Shown piece by piece: positions 52,268 to 61,534 of a stretch of DNA of 64,000 nt. Location: NCBI GenBank assembly GCA_963829575.1, contig CAWHJF010000012.1, forward strand, positions 186,001 through 250,000, written 5' to 3'. The notes under the pieces were generated by a model. That model did no database searches. It saw nothing but the letters and a program-made list of their open reading frames with translations, and was not told the origin of the DNA. A program made the translations under genes and the position numbers. Source of the stretch: KACC-23026 sp963829575. GTDB taxonomy: Bacteria > Bacillota > Bacilli > Bacillales > Sporolactobacillaceae. The stretch's first letter is position 1; every line of letters begins with the position of its first letter.

Positions 52268-52301
52268 AGTTGGTCGCCAAATTACGGGCGACCTTTTTTT
52301 G
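52268..52301 (+). terminator. Terminator after the YjcZ-type gene
   Basis: GGTCGCC / GGGCGACC stem with seven T. Confidence 0.92.
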
Positions 52302-52331
52302 TGGCTTGTACAGGTAAATACCTAAGTTAAA

Positions 52332-52351
52332 AATGATGGTCGACCATCATT
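52332..52351. promoter_or_regulatory. Perfect 20-bp palindrome, candidate LacI-type operator
   Basis: AATGATGGTCGACCATCATT, with central CG as expected for a LacI-family site. It lies 30 bases before the -35 box of the regulator gene, so autoregulation is likely. Confidence 0.6.
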
Positions 52352-52381
52352 GATATAACCAATAAAATACGTCAAAACATC

Positions 52382-52410
52382 TTGACATCCCATATGTAAG
52401 CGCATAAAAT
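52382..52410 (+). promoter_or_regulatory. Strong sigma-A promoter of the LacI regulator gene
   Basis: TTGACA, 17-base spacer, TAAAAT; perfect -35 box and one mismatch in the -10 box. Confidence 0.8.
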
Positions 52411-52438
52411 TCAGATATGAAGAATAAATTAACTATTA

Positions 52439-53485
52439 ATGAGGTATAAAATGATGAGAAAGACATCACGGGTGACGCAAAAGTTAATAGCAGAGCGTAC
52501 GGGTTTATCCATTGCCACTGTAGATCGAGCCCTTAATGATAGAGGAAACGTCAAACCAAAAACGGTCCAAAAAGTACTTGAAGCATCAAGAGAGCTAGAT
52601 TACTCCATAAATAAATCAGCAAGTCTTCTATCGCGTAAGGAAGACATATCCATTGCGGTTGTTCTCCTAGTCTATCCCGAATTTTTCTGGAAGAAAATTG
52701 AGGACAGTATCCTCAGGGCACAAGAAGAGTTCGGTGACTTTGGACTACATGTTGAAATTTTCCATATCTCTGACAACGATTTGGAAGCCAGTCTAACTTC
52801 TGTCAGAAAAATAATCCACTCTGGCAAATTTAAAGCCTTGGCCATGCCAGCCTGGCATGATGCATTCGTTAGCATTATTGATGAAGCGACGGATCAGGGT
52901 TTTCCAGTGTGTACTTATAATTTAGATGCCCCTATGAGTAAGAGACTATTTTATGTTGGCTGCGATTACACTCAAGCAGGAAAATTAGCTGCAGAGCTTT
53001 TATGTAAACTCATTGGCCAAGAAGGAGAACTGGTTCTGTTTACTGATTCCTTTACTTCCTTACAGTCTCAACAAAAAATTGCGGGTTTCAGAGAGGGGCT
53101 ATCACGATTTCCAGATGTCAAGCTGAAGGATCTGATTAAAATAGACCGAAATGTCCCTTTCGAAAGTCTTGAACAGCTTGACCACATACTGACTGGTGTG
53201 TCGGGGATCTATGTGTCAAATGCAGAGCTAGTAAGCGTAAATAAGTTAAAAAACAAGATAAACCCCCAAATTAATATTGTAGGGCATGATATAAGTTCAG
53301 AGATTTATGAGCAATTGGACACGGGTGCGATTACGGGTGTTATTGGCCAAGATACTGAGACCCAAGGGTATCTGGCAGTTAAAACACTATTTAACTATCT
53401 TGTCTTAAAAAAAGACTTAAAACAGCATGCTCAAATAACTAAGCTTGAAGTCATTCTGAAGGAAAATGCAAAATATTATTTATGA
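52439..53485 (+). CDS. LacI-family regulator with ribose-binding-type sensor domain
   Basis: A 348-residue repressor. The HTH (TQKLIAERTGLSIATVDRALNDRGNVKPKTVQKVLEASRELDY) has the less common ATVDRALN version of the recognition helix, typical of LacI proteins with a periplasmic-binding type 4 sensor (IAVVLLVYPEFFWKKIEDSI..., FYVGCDYTQAGKLAAELL, INIVGHDISSEIYEQL, GVIGQDTETQGYLAVKTL). It lies directly upstream of, and in the same direction as, the alpha-xyloside transporter operon and likely controls it. ATG 52439 or 52451 could be the start; the first Shine-Dalgarno is weak. Confidence 0.9.
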   Translation: MRYKMMRKTSRVTQKLIAERTGLSIATVDRALNDRGNVKPKTVQKVLEASRELDYSINKSASLLSRKEDISIAVVLLVYPEFFWKKIEDSILRAQEEFGDFGLHVEIFHISDNDLEASLTSVRKIIHSGKFKALAMPAWHDAFVSIIDEATDQGFPVCTYNLDAPMSKRLFYVGCDYTQAGKLAAELLCKLIGQEGELVLFTDSFTSLQSQQKIAGFREGLSRFPDVKLKDLIKIDRNVPFESLEQLDHILTGVSGIYVSNAELVSVNKLKNKINPQINIVGHDISSEIYEQLDTGAITGVIGQDTETQGYLAVKTLFNYLVLKKDLKQHAQITKLEVILKENAKYYL

Positions 53486-53494
53486 TATTTAAGT

Positions 53495-53537
53495 TAGTAA
53501 GATGTCAGGTATGACATGATATCTTGACATCTTACTA
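53495..53537. promoter_or_regulatory. 13-bp perfect inverted repeat upstream of the xyloside ABC operon
   Basis: TAGTAAGATGTCA and its exact inverse TGACATCTTACTA, separated by 17 bases. The right arm includes TTGACA. Could be a terminator of the regulator gene (no strong T-run) or an operator pair. Confidence 0.6.
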
Positions 53538-53659
53538 TTAAAATATTCGACTTAATCATTTAGGGGGGTGAAGCCTCAGAAAGCAAGTTTATAAGTAGTA
53601 ATGAAAACGGTTACTTTAAATTTGGTTCAATACTTAGAAGACTTGAAGGGGGATTTAAT

Positions 53660-54931
53660 TTGAAAAAGTTATCATTTTTATTAACAGGGTTACTCGCGAC
53701 CTCTATCTTTTTGACGGGGTGTAGTTCTTCTAGTGGTTCAGGGGGATCAGGTTCAGGCGGAAGCAACAAAAAGGTAACGCTAAATTTCCTACAGAACAAA
53801 CCTGAAGTAGTAAAAGAGTGGGATAAGATTATCAAGAATTTTGAAGCGGATAATCCTAATATCACTATTAAGCAGATTAACCCTCCAAATACGGATACTA
53901 CGCTTCAAGCAGACCTTTCAAAAGGTCAAATGCCTGACATTGTTGCGATGGGTGCAGATGCAACATTTATACAAATGGCCAAAAGTAATGTGTTTGTTGA
54001 CCTTTCGGGAAAACCTGAACTGGACAAAGTTTCACCCTCTTATACAAAGATGATTGAAAAAGAGGTTGGCAAAACAAACCCGTATGCCCTGCCATATACG
54101 GTCAATGCAGTTCCAATCATTTATAATGTTGATTTATTGAAAAAATACAACTTGTCGGTACCGAAGACATGGAGCGAATTAATGGATGATGCTCAGAAGA
54201 TAAAGGCTGCGGGCGGTACACCGTTCTATAACGGATTTAAGGATGCATGGACCATTGCTCCAATTTGGAATGCCTTAGCTGCCAATAATGAACCGGCAAC
54301 TTTCCAAAAGGATCTAGTGGCTGGGACTGCAAACTTTTCAAAAGCTGATCAGAAAGCAGCAGACATGATGAATCAATTTGCCTTATTAGGTCAGTCAAAT
54401 CAATTCGGTACAGATTATAACACGGCAAATGCAAATTACGGGAAAGGCGATGCAGTCTTTTACGCTCAGGGAATATGGACACTACCTGTAATTCGACAAG
54501 CCAATCCTAATATTAACTTAAGTACTTTTGTTTTCCCTGCAACTGAAGATCCATCAACGGTTAAAATGGTATCTGGTGTGGACTCTTTAATTGCTTTGCC
54601 AAACTCTGGTGATAAAGCCAAAGAGGCTGCAGCAATGAAGTTTATTGATTATTTATTAACTGCGAAACCAGCGGGTGAATATGCGAATATTGCAGGCTTG
54701 TTCTCAACAGTTAATGGTGTGAAGAACAACGATGAGGCTCTTAAGCCGTTGCAATCTTATATTGACCAAGGTAAAGTCGTCGATTTTGATGACCACTATT
54801 ACCCACCAGCAATGGCTGCGGGTAATCAGTATGAATCAACTCTTCAAGGCGCTTTATCAAAGAACCAATCCAGTTCTCAACTGCTTTCTCAGTTGGATTC
54901 ACTTTATAAACAGGCTGCATCACATAAATAA
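53660..54931 (+). CDS. Sugar ABC transporter, substrate-binding lipoprotein
   Basis: A 423-residue family 1 solute-binding protein. Signal KKLSFLLTGLLATSIFLTGCSSS with lipobox LTGC, a Gly/Ser linker, then KVTLNFLQNKPEVVKEWDKIIKNFEADNPNITI, LPYTVNAVPIIYNVDLLKKYNLSVPKTWSELMDDA and GDAVFYAQGIWTLPVIRQ. TTG 53660 with GAAGGGGGA upstream. With the two permeases and GH31 enzyme downstream, the ligand is probably an alpha-xyloside such as isoprimeverose or a xyloglucan fragment. Confidence 0.92.
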   Translation: MKKLSFLLTGLLATSIFLTGCSSSSGSGGSGSGGSNKKVTLNFLQNKPEVVKEWDKIIKNFEADNPNITIKQINPPNTDTTLQADLSKGQMPDIVAMGADATFIQMAKSNVFVDLSGKPELDKVSPSYTKMIEKEVGKTNPYALPYTVNAVPIIYNVDLLKKYNLSVPKTWSELMDDAQKIKAAGGTPFYNGFKDAWTIAPIWNALAANNEPATFQKDLVAGTANFSKADQKAADMMNQFALLGQSNQFGTDYNTANANYGKGDAVFYAQGIWTLPVIRQANPNINLSTFVFPATEDPSTVKMVSGVDSLIALPNSGDKAKEAAAMKFIDYLLTAKPAGEYANIAGLFSTVNGVKNNDEALKPLQSYIDQGKVVDFDDHYYPPAMAAGNQYESTLQGALSKNQSSSQLLSQLDSLYKQAASHK

Positions 54932-54979
54932 TTATTTGATTTTTGAAATACGTGTTACATTTGTAAATTAAACTGTCCA

Positions 54980-55025
54980 TGAAAGGGTCAGATCTCTCAT
55001 GTGTTAATTAAGGAGTCAGACCCTT
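54980..55025 (+). terminator. Partial terminator between binding protein and permease genes
   Basis: AAAGGGTCAG / CTGACCCTTT outer stem; same core as the hairpin at 10992-11040. Confidence 0.8.
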
Positions 55026-55065
55026 TCGGACAGTTCATTCACTTCAAAGCAGGAAGGTGTTAAGC

Positions 55066-55935
55066 ATGGCGTGGTTTAGGAAAAATATGGCCTATTTAAT
55101 TATGACAATACCAGCAATTGTTTTATTTTTTTATTTCCACACATGGCCTGCGTTAAAAGGGGTCTTTTTAAGTTTTACTAACTGGAATGGATTCGGTCCT
55201 CACACTTTTATTGGGCTTAAAAACTATTTGGATTTGTTCCATGATCACCAAGTTCTCCATGCCTATGGCTTCACCTTAATGTTCGCTGTCGTGACGACGG
55301 TTCTCGTTAATGTTATTAGCCTTAGCGTGGCCGTAGCGCTTAATGCCAAAATTAAACTGACAAAAACCTTTAAGGCTATTTATTTTTTGCCCTTTGTTCT
55401 CAGCACATTGATTGTTTCGTTTATTTTCAACTTCATTTTTTCTCAGCTTATTCCTAACATTGCTCAACAGTTTCACCTTACAGGTTTAGCGGTAAATATT
55501 TTAGGAACAGGCTGGGCGTGGGTTGGAATTGTCATCGTGGCAGTCTGGCAAGGCGCTGCTTTTAATATCTTGTTATATTTAGCGGGGCTACAGACGATCC
55601 CTACAAATATTTATGAGGCATCTAGCATTGATGGGGCTTCTTCGTGGCGGACCTTTTGGAGCATTACGATGCCGCTTATTACACCATTTTTAACAATTAA
55701 TATGGTTCTTGCTGCAAAGACCTATTTGCAAGTCTTTGATCAGGTTGTAGGAATGACAAATGGGGGACCAGGTAATGCAACACAATCGGTCGCGTTTGTC
55801 ATTTATACAAATGGTCTAGGGGGCGGAGAGCTCGCCTATCAATCTGCTAATGCGGTTGTATTCTTGATCATTATGGTGTGCATTGCTTTATTCCAAGTTA
55901 GAATGATGCAAAGAGGCGGTGATTTTCAACTATGA
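55066..55935 (+). CDS. Sugar ABC permease (MalF-like)
   Basis: A 289-residue inner-membrane subunit with six helices. EAA loop EASSIDGASSWRTFWSITMPLITP. It starts WFRKNMAYLIMTIPAIVLFFYFHTWPALKGVFLSFTNW. ATG 55066 follows AGGAAGGTG at eight bases; GTG 55057 is inside that site. It overlaps the next gene by four bases (ATGA). No ATPase gene is present, so a shared MsmX-type ATPase is expected. Confidence 0.92.
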   Translation: MAWFRKNMAYLIMTIPAIVLFFYFHTWPALKGVFLSFTNWNGFGPHTFIGLKNYLDLFHDHQVLHAYGFTLMFAVVTTVLVNVISLSVAVALNAKIKLTKTFKAIYFLPFVLSTLIVSFIFNFIFSQLIPNIAQQFHLTGLAVNILGTGWAWVGIVIVAVWQGAAFNILLYLAGLQTIPTNIYEASSIDGASSWRTFWSITMPLITPFLTINMVLAAKTYLQVFDQVVGMTNGGPGNATQSVAFVIYTNGLGGGELAYQSANAVVFLIIMVCIALFQVRMMQRGGDFQL

Positions 55936-56753
55936 TACGAACTAGAATAAACTGGTTGGCCATGATCTATCTAATTCTCGGCGCAGTTTTTATTTTATTT
56001 CCAATTTATATGGCTGTTATGGTGGCTGTTAAAAACCCGCAGGAGATTGCTCACTCCGTTCTGGGAATTCCAGGGATTTTTCATTGGAGTAACTTTACGA
56101 AAGCAATGGCGGTTACGCATTATTTTCACACATTTTTAAATAGCGCAATCATTACTTTTTTTGCGGTTGTTTTAACCGTTTTGACGAATGCAATGGTGTC
56201 ATATGCGATTGCGAGAAATATGAAAACCAAATTCTTTAAATCGATTTACTATTATTTTTTTGCAGCAATGTTTGTACCATTTCCAATTTTGATGCTCCCA
56301 CTTGTTCGACAAATGAGCCATCTTGGGCTTGCTAACATCGTAGGATTAATTGTCCTTTACCTTGTCTACGGGCTTTCACAAAACATTTTCTTATATGTTG
56401 GCTATCTTCATTCAATTCCTTTAGAACTTGAAGAAGCGGCATATGTAGATGGTGCCGGTAAATGGACAATTTTTTGGAAAGTCATATTCCCGTTGATGGC
56501 TCCAATGAATGCGACTGTTGCTATATTAACCGCTCTATGGGTTTGGAATGACTTTATGCTTCCGCTTGTTATGCTATCAGATCCAAATCAGTACACACTT
56601 CCTTTAGTGCAGTATGCCTTCCAATCTCAATATAGCACTAACTATAGCCTGGCCTTTGCCTCTTACATTCTGGCTTTATTGCCAATGGTTGTTATTTACC
56701 TTTTCTTCCAAAAATGGATTGTTAATGGGGTTACTAATGGGGCTGTTAAATAA
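55932..56753 (+). CDS. Sugar ABC permease (MalG-like)
   Basis: A 273-residue inner-membrane subunit with six helices. EAA loop ELEEAAYVDGAGKWTIFWKVIFPLMAP, end QKWIVNGVTNGAVK. It forms the channel with the preceding permease, to which it is coupled by a four-base overlap. Confidence 0.93.
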   Translation: MIRTRINWLAMIYLILGAVFILFPIYMAVMVAVKNPQEIAHSVLGIPGIFHWSNFTKAMAVTHYFHTFLNSAIITFFAVVLTVLTNAMVSYAIARNMKTKFFKSIYYYFFAAMFVPFPILMLPLVRQMSHLGLANIVGLIVLYLVYGLSQNIFLYVGYLHSIPLELEEAAYVDGAGKWTIFWKVIFPLMAPMNATVAILTALWVWNDFMLPLVMLSDPNQYTLPLVQYAFQSQYSTNYSLAFASYILALLPMVVIYLFFQKWIVNGVTNGAVK

Positions 56754-56826
56754 CTAAACTTCATGAGTCACATTTACAATAAATTATTCTGAAAGACTAA
56801 ATAAAAATAGACTTGGAGTGGTCCAT

Positions 56827-59136
56827 ATGAAATTTACAAATGGGAATTGGCTGACGCAGGAAGGGGTCACGATCCATTCGTTAGAAGAAGTTCATGAAGT
56901 CGTTCAAGAGGCAGACGTGATTACGGTCTATGCGCCTTGCAAACCTATTACGAATCGTGGCTCGACATTAGATGGTCCACTCATTACAGCCCGTTATTCT
57001 TCCCCAATGCCTGGTGTTATTCGTGTGCAATATTCCCACTTTAAAGGAGGAAAGCCAAAGACTCCTCAGTTTAAGGTGAATGAAGCGCCGTATTCTCCAA
57101 ATGTGAATGAAACAGAGGATGAAGCGGTCTTAACAAGTGGTGATTTGACCGTTAAAATTAGTAAAGGGAAATGGTCCGTCCATTTCTATCACAAAGACCA
57201 ACGCATAACTGGAAGCGGTAATAGAAGCACAGCCTATATAAAAGATGGGGAAGACGCTTATATGCGGGAACAACTTGACTTATCTGTTGGTGAAAATGTC
57301 TATGGGTTAGGGGAACGTTTTACGCCATTTGTTAAGAATGGGCAAATTGTTGACAGTTGGAATAAAGATGGAGGTACGAGTTCCGAGCAGTCTTATAAAA
57401 ATATTCCTTTTTATCTCACAAACAAAGGGTATGGGGTATTCGTCAACCATCCGGAACTTGTCTCATTCGAAATTGGTTCTGAAAGAGTATCGCGTTCTCA
57501 GTTCAGTGTCGCGGGTGAAGAACTTGATTATTTCATCATTGATGGTCCTACCTTAAAAGATGTCATTGGCCGATATACGGATTTAACAGGAAAACCGGCT
57601 TTACCACCTGCTTGGTCGTTCGGGTTATGGCTCACCACATCTTTTACAACCAATTATGATGAAGCGACCGTGAATCACTTTGTAGATGGGATGTCTGAGC
57701 GAGGGATTCCACTTCGAGTTTTTCATTTTGACTGTTTTTGGATGAAAGAATTTGAATGGTGTAACTTCGAGTGGGATGAGCGTATGTTCCCCGATCCTCA
57801 AGGTATGTTAAGTCGCCTTAAAGATAAGGGTTTAAACATTTGTGTATGGATTAACCCGTACATCGCTCAAAAATCTAAGCTTTTTGATGAGGCCGCCCAG
57901 CAGGGGTATCTAATTAAGAAGTCAAACGGGGATGTCTGGCAATGGGATCTCTGGCAAGCGGGGATGGGTATCGTTGATTTTACAAATCCAAAGGCTTGCA
58001 AATGGTTTGAGAGCAAGCTCCAAGCCCTAATCGATATGGGTGTGGATACGTTCAAAACAGATTTCGGTGAACGCATTCCAACAGACGTCGTTTACTTTGA
58101 CGGTTCTGATCCATTTAAGATGCATAATTATTATACACAACTCTATAATAAAGTTGTTTTTGACCTATTAAAAGATAATTTTGGAGAAGATAAGGCAGTC
58201 CTCTTTGCGCGTTCAGCAACGGCGGGGGGGCAACAATTCCCGGTGCACTGGGGCGGTGACTGTAGTGCCACTTATGAATCTATGGCAGAAAGCCTTCGGG
58301 GAGGCTTGTCATTAAGTCTGTCAGGTTTTGGATTCTGGAGCCATGACATCGGTGGATTTGAAGAATCCTCAACACCTGACCTATACAAGCGCTGGGCAGC
58401 CTTTGGCCTGCTTTCCAGTCACAGTCGTCTTCACGGAAGCTCGTCCTATCGAGTGCCTTGGATTTATGACGAAGAGTCTGTTGATGTCCTTCGCCATTTT
58501 ACGCGTCTAAAGCATCGCTTAATGCCATACTTATATAAAATGGCTCGACACGCCTCTGAAACCGGTGTGCCTGTTATACGGCCAATGGTACTCGAGTTCC
58601 CTGAAGACCCAACTTGTGCTTACTTAGATCGTCAATATATGTTAGGGGATTCAATCCTTGTAGCTCCGGTGTTTAGTGAAGATGGGTATGTGTCTTACTA
58701 TCTTCCCAAAGGAACTTGGACACACTTGCTTTCGGGTGAGAGGGTTGAGGGTGGCACGTGGCAACATGATCATTATGATTATATGAGTCTCCCCCTGTTT
58801 GTTCGTGAAAATGTCGTGCTCCCATTAGGAAACGTGACTGAGAAACCTGATTATGATTACACAGAAGATGTGATTTTTAACGTTTTTAGTCTTTCAGATG
58901 GTGTTTCTGTTGAGACGACAGTAAAGGATGACAATCAAAACAATGAACTTTCGGTATCTTTCGCTCAAAAGGGCTCCCGATTAATGGCAGAATCAACGGG
59001 AAATGGGACGTGGTCAATACTTTTACGTGGCATAAAACAGATCCGATCGGTAAGTAATGGGACATTGACTAATGATCCAAAAGGTGTCAAGATCACACCT
59101 GTTCAAGGGCACGCACCCGTTACAATTAATTTATAA
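56827..59136 (+). CDS. GH31 alpha-xylosidase (YicI/XylS-type)
   Basis: A 769-residue cytoplasmic glycoside hydrolase family 31 enzyme. It begins KFTNGNWLTQEGVTIHSLEEV, close to E. coli YicI. The nucleophile Asp412 is in DTFKTDFGERIPTDV and the acid/base Asp478 in HWGGDCSATYESM; both are offset by exactly four from YicI. FWSHDIGGFE and SHSRLHGSSSYRVPW complete the site. The KTDFGERIPTDV motif favours alpha-xylosidase over alpha-glucosidase. It releases xylose from alpha-1,6-xylosides such as isoprimeverose. ATG 56827 with TTGGAGTGG upstream; last gene of the operon. Confidence 0.94.
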   Translation: MKFTNGNWLTQEGVTIHSLEEVHEVVQEADVITVYAPCKPITNRGSTLDGPLITARYSSPMPGVIRVQYSHFKGGKPKTPQFKVNEAPYSPNVNETEDEAVLTSGDLTVKISKGKWSVHFYHKDQRITGSGNRSTAYIKDGEDAYMREQLDLSVGENVYGLGERFTPFVKNGQIVDSWNKDGGTSSEQSYKNIPFYLTNKGYGVFVNHPELVSFEIGSERVSRSQFSVAGEELDYFIIDGPTLKDVIGRYTDLTGKPALPPAWSFGLWLTTSFTTNYDEATVNHFVDGMSERGIPLRVFHFDCFWMKEFEWCNFEWDERMFPDPQGMLSRLKDKGLNICVWINPYIAQKSKLFDEAAQQGYLIKKSNGDVWQWDLWQAGMGIVDFTNPKACKWFESKLQALIDMGVDTFKTDFGERIPTDVVYFDGSDPFKMHNYYTQLYNKVVFDLLKDNFGEDKAVLFARSATAGGQQFPVHWGGDCSATYESMAESLRGGLSLSLSGFGFWSHDIGGFEESSTPDLYKRWAAFGLLSSHSRLHGSSSYRVPWIYDEESVDVLRHFTRLKHRLMPYLYKMARHASETGVPVIRPMVLEFPEDPTCAYLDRQYMLGDSILVAPVFSEDGYVSYYLPKGTWTHLLSGERVEGGTWQHDHYDYMSLPLFVRENVVLPLGNVTEKPDYDYTEDVIFNVFSLSDGVSVETTVKDDNQNNELSVSFAQKGSRLMAESTGNGTWSILLRGIKQIRSVSNGTLTNDPKGVKITPVQGHAPVTINL

Positions 59137-59147
59137 AATTTAAATAA

Positions 59148-59186
59148 GGCAGACTTCTGTATAGGGGAGTCTGCCTATCTTATTGG
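59148..59186 (+). terminator. Terminator after the alpha-xylosidase gene
   Basis: ATAAGGCAGACT / AGTCTGCCTATCTTAT imperfect stem. Confidence 0.75.
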
Positions 59187-59454
59187 TTGTTTTCGTAAAC
59201 TTTGTTGCTTTTCCCGCAGGAGTCGCGCCATTTTCACTTTCTACTTGTTTAAATAACAACAATCTTTTAGAAAAAAGCCATTTTATTATAAAAAAATGTC
59301 TTTGAAACCCTACTTTTTTTTAGAAAATGCAAAATCTAATATCTTTAATAATATAATATTTAAGGGATGGAAATTCGGGTTCGCTGACTCCCTTTTCCAT
59401 AAGCCATAATAAACTGGATTGTTTAGTTGTAATATAAAAAAAGGAGGTTAGGCA
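59187..59454. other. AT-rich intergenic region with a remnant of the GC-rich repeat
   Basis: CCCGCAGGAGTCGCGCC at 59215-59231 resembles the edge of the dispersed repeat (compare 61470-61490). The remainder is AT-rich and should hold the promoter of the DUF805 gene. Confidence 0.5.
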
Positions 59455-59796
59455 ATGTCTTGGTATTTAGGTGTATTAAAGAAGTACGCTCAGTTTAGTG
59501 GGCGTGCAAGAAGAAAAGAGTACTGGTTTTTTGCATTATTTAATTTTATTGTAGCCATTATTTTGGGCCTTATAGCTGTCGCAATTCATACACGTGTGCT
59601 GTCTTATTTGTACTCTCTAGCTGTTCTCATTCCTTCTCTTGCTGTGGCAATAAGGCGGCTTCATGATACGGGGAGAAATGGTTGGTGGATTCTCATTGGC
59701 TTAATTCCTTTTGTAGGTGACATTATCCTGCTCGTATTGTTTTGTTTCGATAGCGAGCCTGGTGAAAACAAATATGGATCTAACCCGAAAAAATAA
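59455..59796 (+). CDS. DUF805-family membrane protein
   Basis: A 113-residue protein with the complete DUF805 pattern: YLGVLKKYAQFSGRARRKEYWFFALFNFIV, a second helix pair, IRRLHDTGRNGWWILIGLIPFVGDIILLVLFCFDSEPGENKYG. Three to four transmembrane helices. Function unknown; widespread (E. coli YhaH type). AAGGAGGT precedes ATG 59455. Single gene with its own terminator. Confidence 0.92.
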   Translation: MSWYLGVLKKYAQFSGRARRKEYWFFALFNFIVAIILGLIAVAIHTRVLSYLYSLAVLIPSLAVAIRRLHDTGRNGWWILIGLIPFVGDIILLVLFCFDSEPGENKYGSNPKK

Positions 59797-59824
59797 GAGG
59801 TGCAAACGCGCCTCTGTTTTTTTA
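59794..59824 (+). terminator. Terminator after the DUF805 gene
   Basis: AGAGGTGC / GCGCCTCT stem with seven T. Confidence 0.88.
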
Positions 59825-59982
59825 TCATCTAAATTCAGTATGGTTTCAGAGTTGAGCGGGTTCAGACCCAAACATGAGAGATAGGATCAAGTGGTCCGAA
59901 GGTGCGTACATTAAAGAGTCCCCTAATTTTGATATAATAGGAAGACGTAAACATGAAGTCTAAAGCACCAGGAGTCGAGTCT

Positions 59983-61260
59983 ATGAAAAAACATAATAGT
60001 TCTTATCGTTGGGTTGTGTTTGCAACCATTTTACTAGCCTATTGTTTAATTGTCAGTCAACGGACAGCGCCAGGCTTGATTACCGATCAACTTATGAAGG
60101 AATTTGGGTTAACGGCTGCTGTTATGGGGAGTCTAGCCAGTGTTCAATTTTTAGCATATGCGGGTTTGCAAATCCCAATAGGCATTTTATCCGATCGGTT
60201 TGGGCCAAATATTTTTCTCATCTCAGGAACACTTTTAGATGGACTCGGAACCGTCCTCTATAGTTTAGCGCAAAATGAGAGCATGCTTTTAGCGGCTCGC
60301 TTACTTGTGGGAATAGGGGATGCCACAATTTGGGTAAACGTGGTCCTCATTTTAAGCCAGTGGTTTCGATCCCAAGAATTTGTAAGTTTATTAGGTTTTG
60401 CTGGAATGAGTGGGAGCATGGGCTTTCTCCTCGCCACCTATCCGTTCTCGGCTTGGCTCTCGTTAGCAGGATGGCGTATGCCGTTCGTAGTTACGGGGCT
60501 CATCCTTTGTATAATGGGGCTCGCGCTATATGGTATATTGGTTTGGTTTCCGAAGGGGAGAATTGAAGGGATTGCTCTGATTCAGCCGGCAATGCGAAAG
60601 ACTGAGGAGGCGAATCAGAAAAACGAGACCCTATGGCAGTTGATCCGCAGAATTTTCACGGAACGACAAGCCTGGGCGACTTTTTTTTGCCATTTCGGAT
60701 TAGTTGGAACCTATGTAGGGTTTATTGGATCATGGGCTGTACCTTATGGTATGCAGGTTTATCAGTTATCACGCGGTCAAGCGAGTCAGATGATTATGGT
60801 TGGATTAGTTGGAGCCCTCGTGGGAGCGCCGCTCTCAACCACATTGGCCAAACGGTTTCACTCGATTCGCCGTCCTTATACCATTGTTCATAGTATTGTT
60901 TTTTTATGTTGGGGTGCCTTTTTTCTTCTTAATGGCAAACCACCTTTTTTCGGGTATATGATCTTATTTTTTATTATTGGTTATGGGAACGGAACGAGTG
61001 CCTTAACGTTTGCAGCTGTGCGTCAATATTTTGATATTAGAGAAGTCGGCGTGGTATCTGGATTTGCCAATACGGGTGGATTTTTGAGTGCCGTCTTATT
61101 ACCGGCGTTGTTTGGGGCGGTCTTAGATGTGTTTCCAGGCGTCAGTCAAACGGGCTTTCGATTTGGTTTTTTGATTCCATTGTTTTTTAGTATGTTTGGG
61201 ATTTTGGGAGGCCTTCTTCTAAAGGAACCGTCTCAAGCTGCTCAACACGAGCGGACATAA
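59983..61260 (+). CDS. Major facilitator superfamily transporter
   Basis: A 425-residue, 12-helix permease. WVVFATILLAYCLIVSQRTAPGLITDQLMKEFGLTAAVMGSLASVQFLAYAGLQIPIGILSDRFGPNIFLISGTLLDG carries the MFS motif A (GxLsDRFG) in loop 2-3. The C-terminal half starts at EGIALIQPAMRKTEE...ERQAWATFFCHFGLVG. The family relates to nitrate/nitrite and organic anion carriers, but the substrate cannot be assigned. ATG 59983 follows AGGAG at eight bases; ATG 59953 is less well placed. Confidence 0.9.
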   Translation: MKKHNSSYRWVVFATILLAYCLIVSQRTAPGLITDQLMKEFGLTAAVMGSLASVQFLAYAGLQIPIGILSDRFGPNIFLISGTLLDGLGTVLYSLAQNESMLLAARLLVGIGDATIWVNVVLILSQWFRSQEFVSLLGFAGMSGSMGFLLATYPFSAWLSLAGWRMPFVVTGLILCIMGLALYGILVWFPKGRIEGIALIQPAMRKTEEANQKNETLWQLIRRIFTERQAWATFFCHFGLVGTYVGFIGSWAVPYGMQVYQLSRGQASQMIMVGLVGALVGAPLSTTLAKRFHSIRRPYTIVHSIVFLCWGAFFLLNGKPPFFGYMILFFIIGYGNGTSALTFAAVRQYFDIREVGVVSGFANTGGFLSAVLLPALFGAVLDVFPGVSQTGFRFGFLIPLFFSMFGILGGLLLKEPSQAAQHERT

Positions 61261-61267
61261 TGGTTTG

Positions 61268-61302
61268 TAAAAAGGAGGTTGACCTTTGGTCAACCTCCTT
61301 AG
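61268..61302 (+). terminator. Terminator after the MFS gene
   Basis: AAGGAGGTTGACC / GGTCAACCTCCTT with TTT loop. Confidence 0.88.
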
Positions 61303-61336
61303 AGTGTAGAGAAACCCGGTTTATTTCTCTACACTC
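61303..61336. repeat. Second hairpin directly behind the MFS terminator
   Basis: AGTGTAGAGAAA / TTTCTCTACACT, 12 base pairs, ten-base loop, no T-run. Confidence 0.75.
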
Positions 61337-61383
61337 GCAGTATTTTGAACCGGAATAGTTTGTATTTTGTATCGACCTGTGGA

Positions 61384-61492
61384 AATTCGCTCGCTTGCCG
61401 CGGACGAACGTCCGAGCCTCCTCACTTTTAAGAGGTGTTGCGGGGTCTCGGCCGCCCGTTTTTCCGCAGGCGTCTCGCGATTTCCACTTGGT
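61384..61492 (-). repeat. GC-rich dispersed repeat copy
   Basis: Minus strand shows CGAGACCCCGCAACACC...GAGGAGGCTCGG...CCGCGG.AAGCGAGCG, the same family as at 49258. Confidence 0.8.
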
Positions 61493-61534
61493 TATTTTGT
61501 ATCTAGCCCATAAATAAATGAGCTAAGAAGATCG

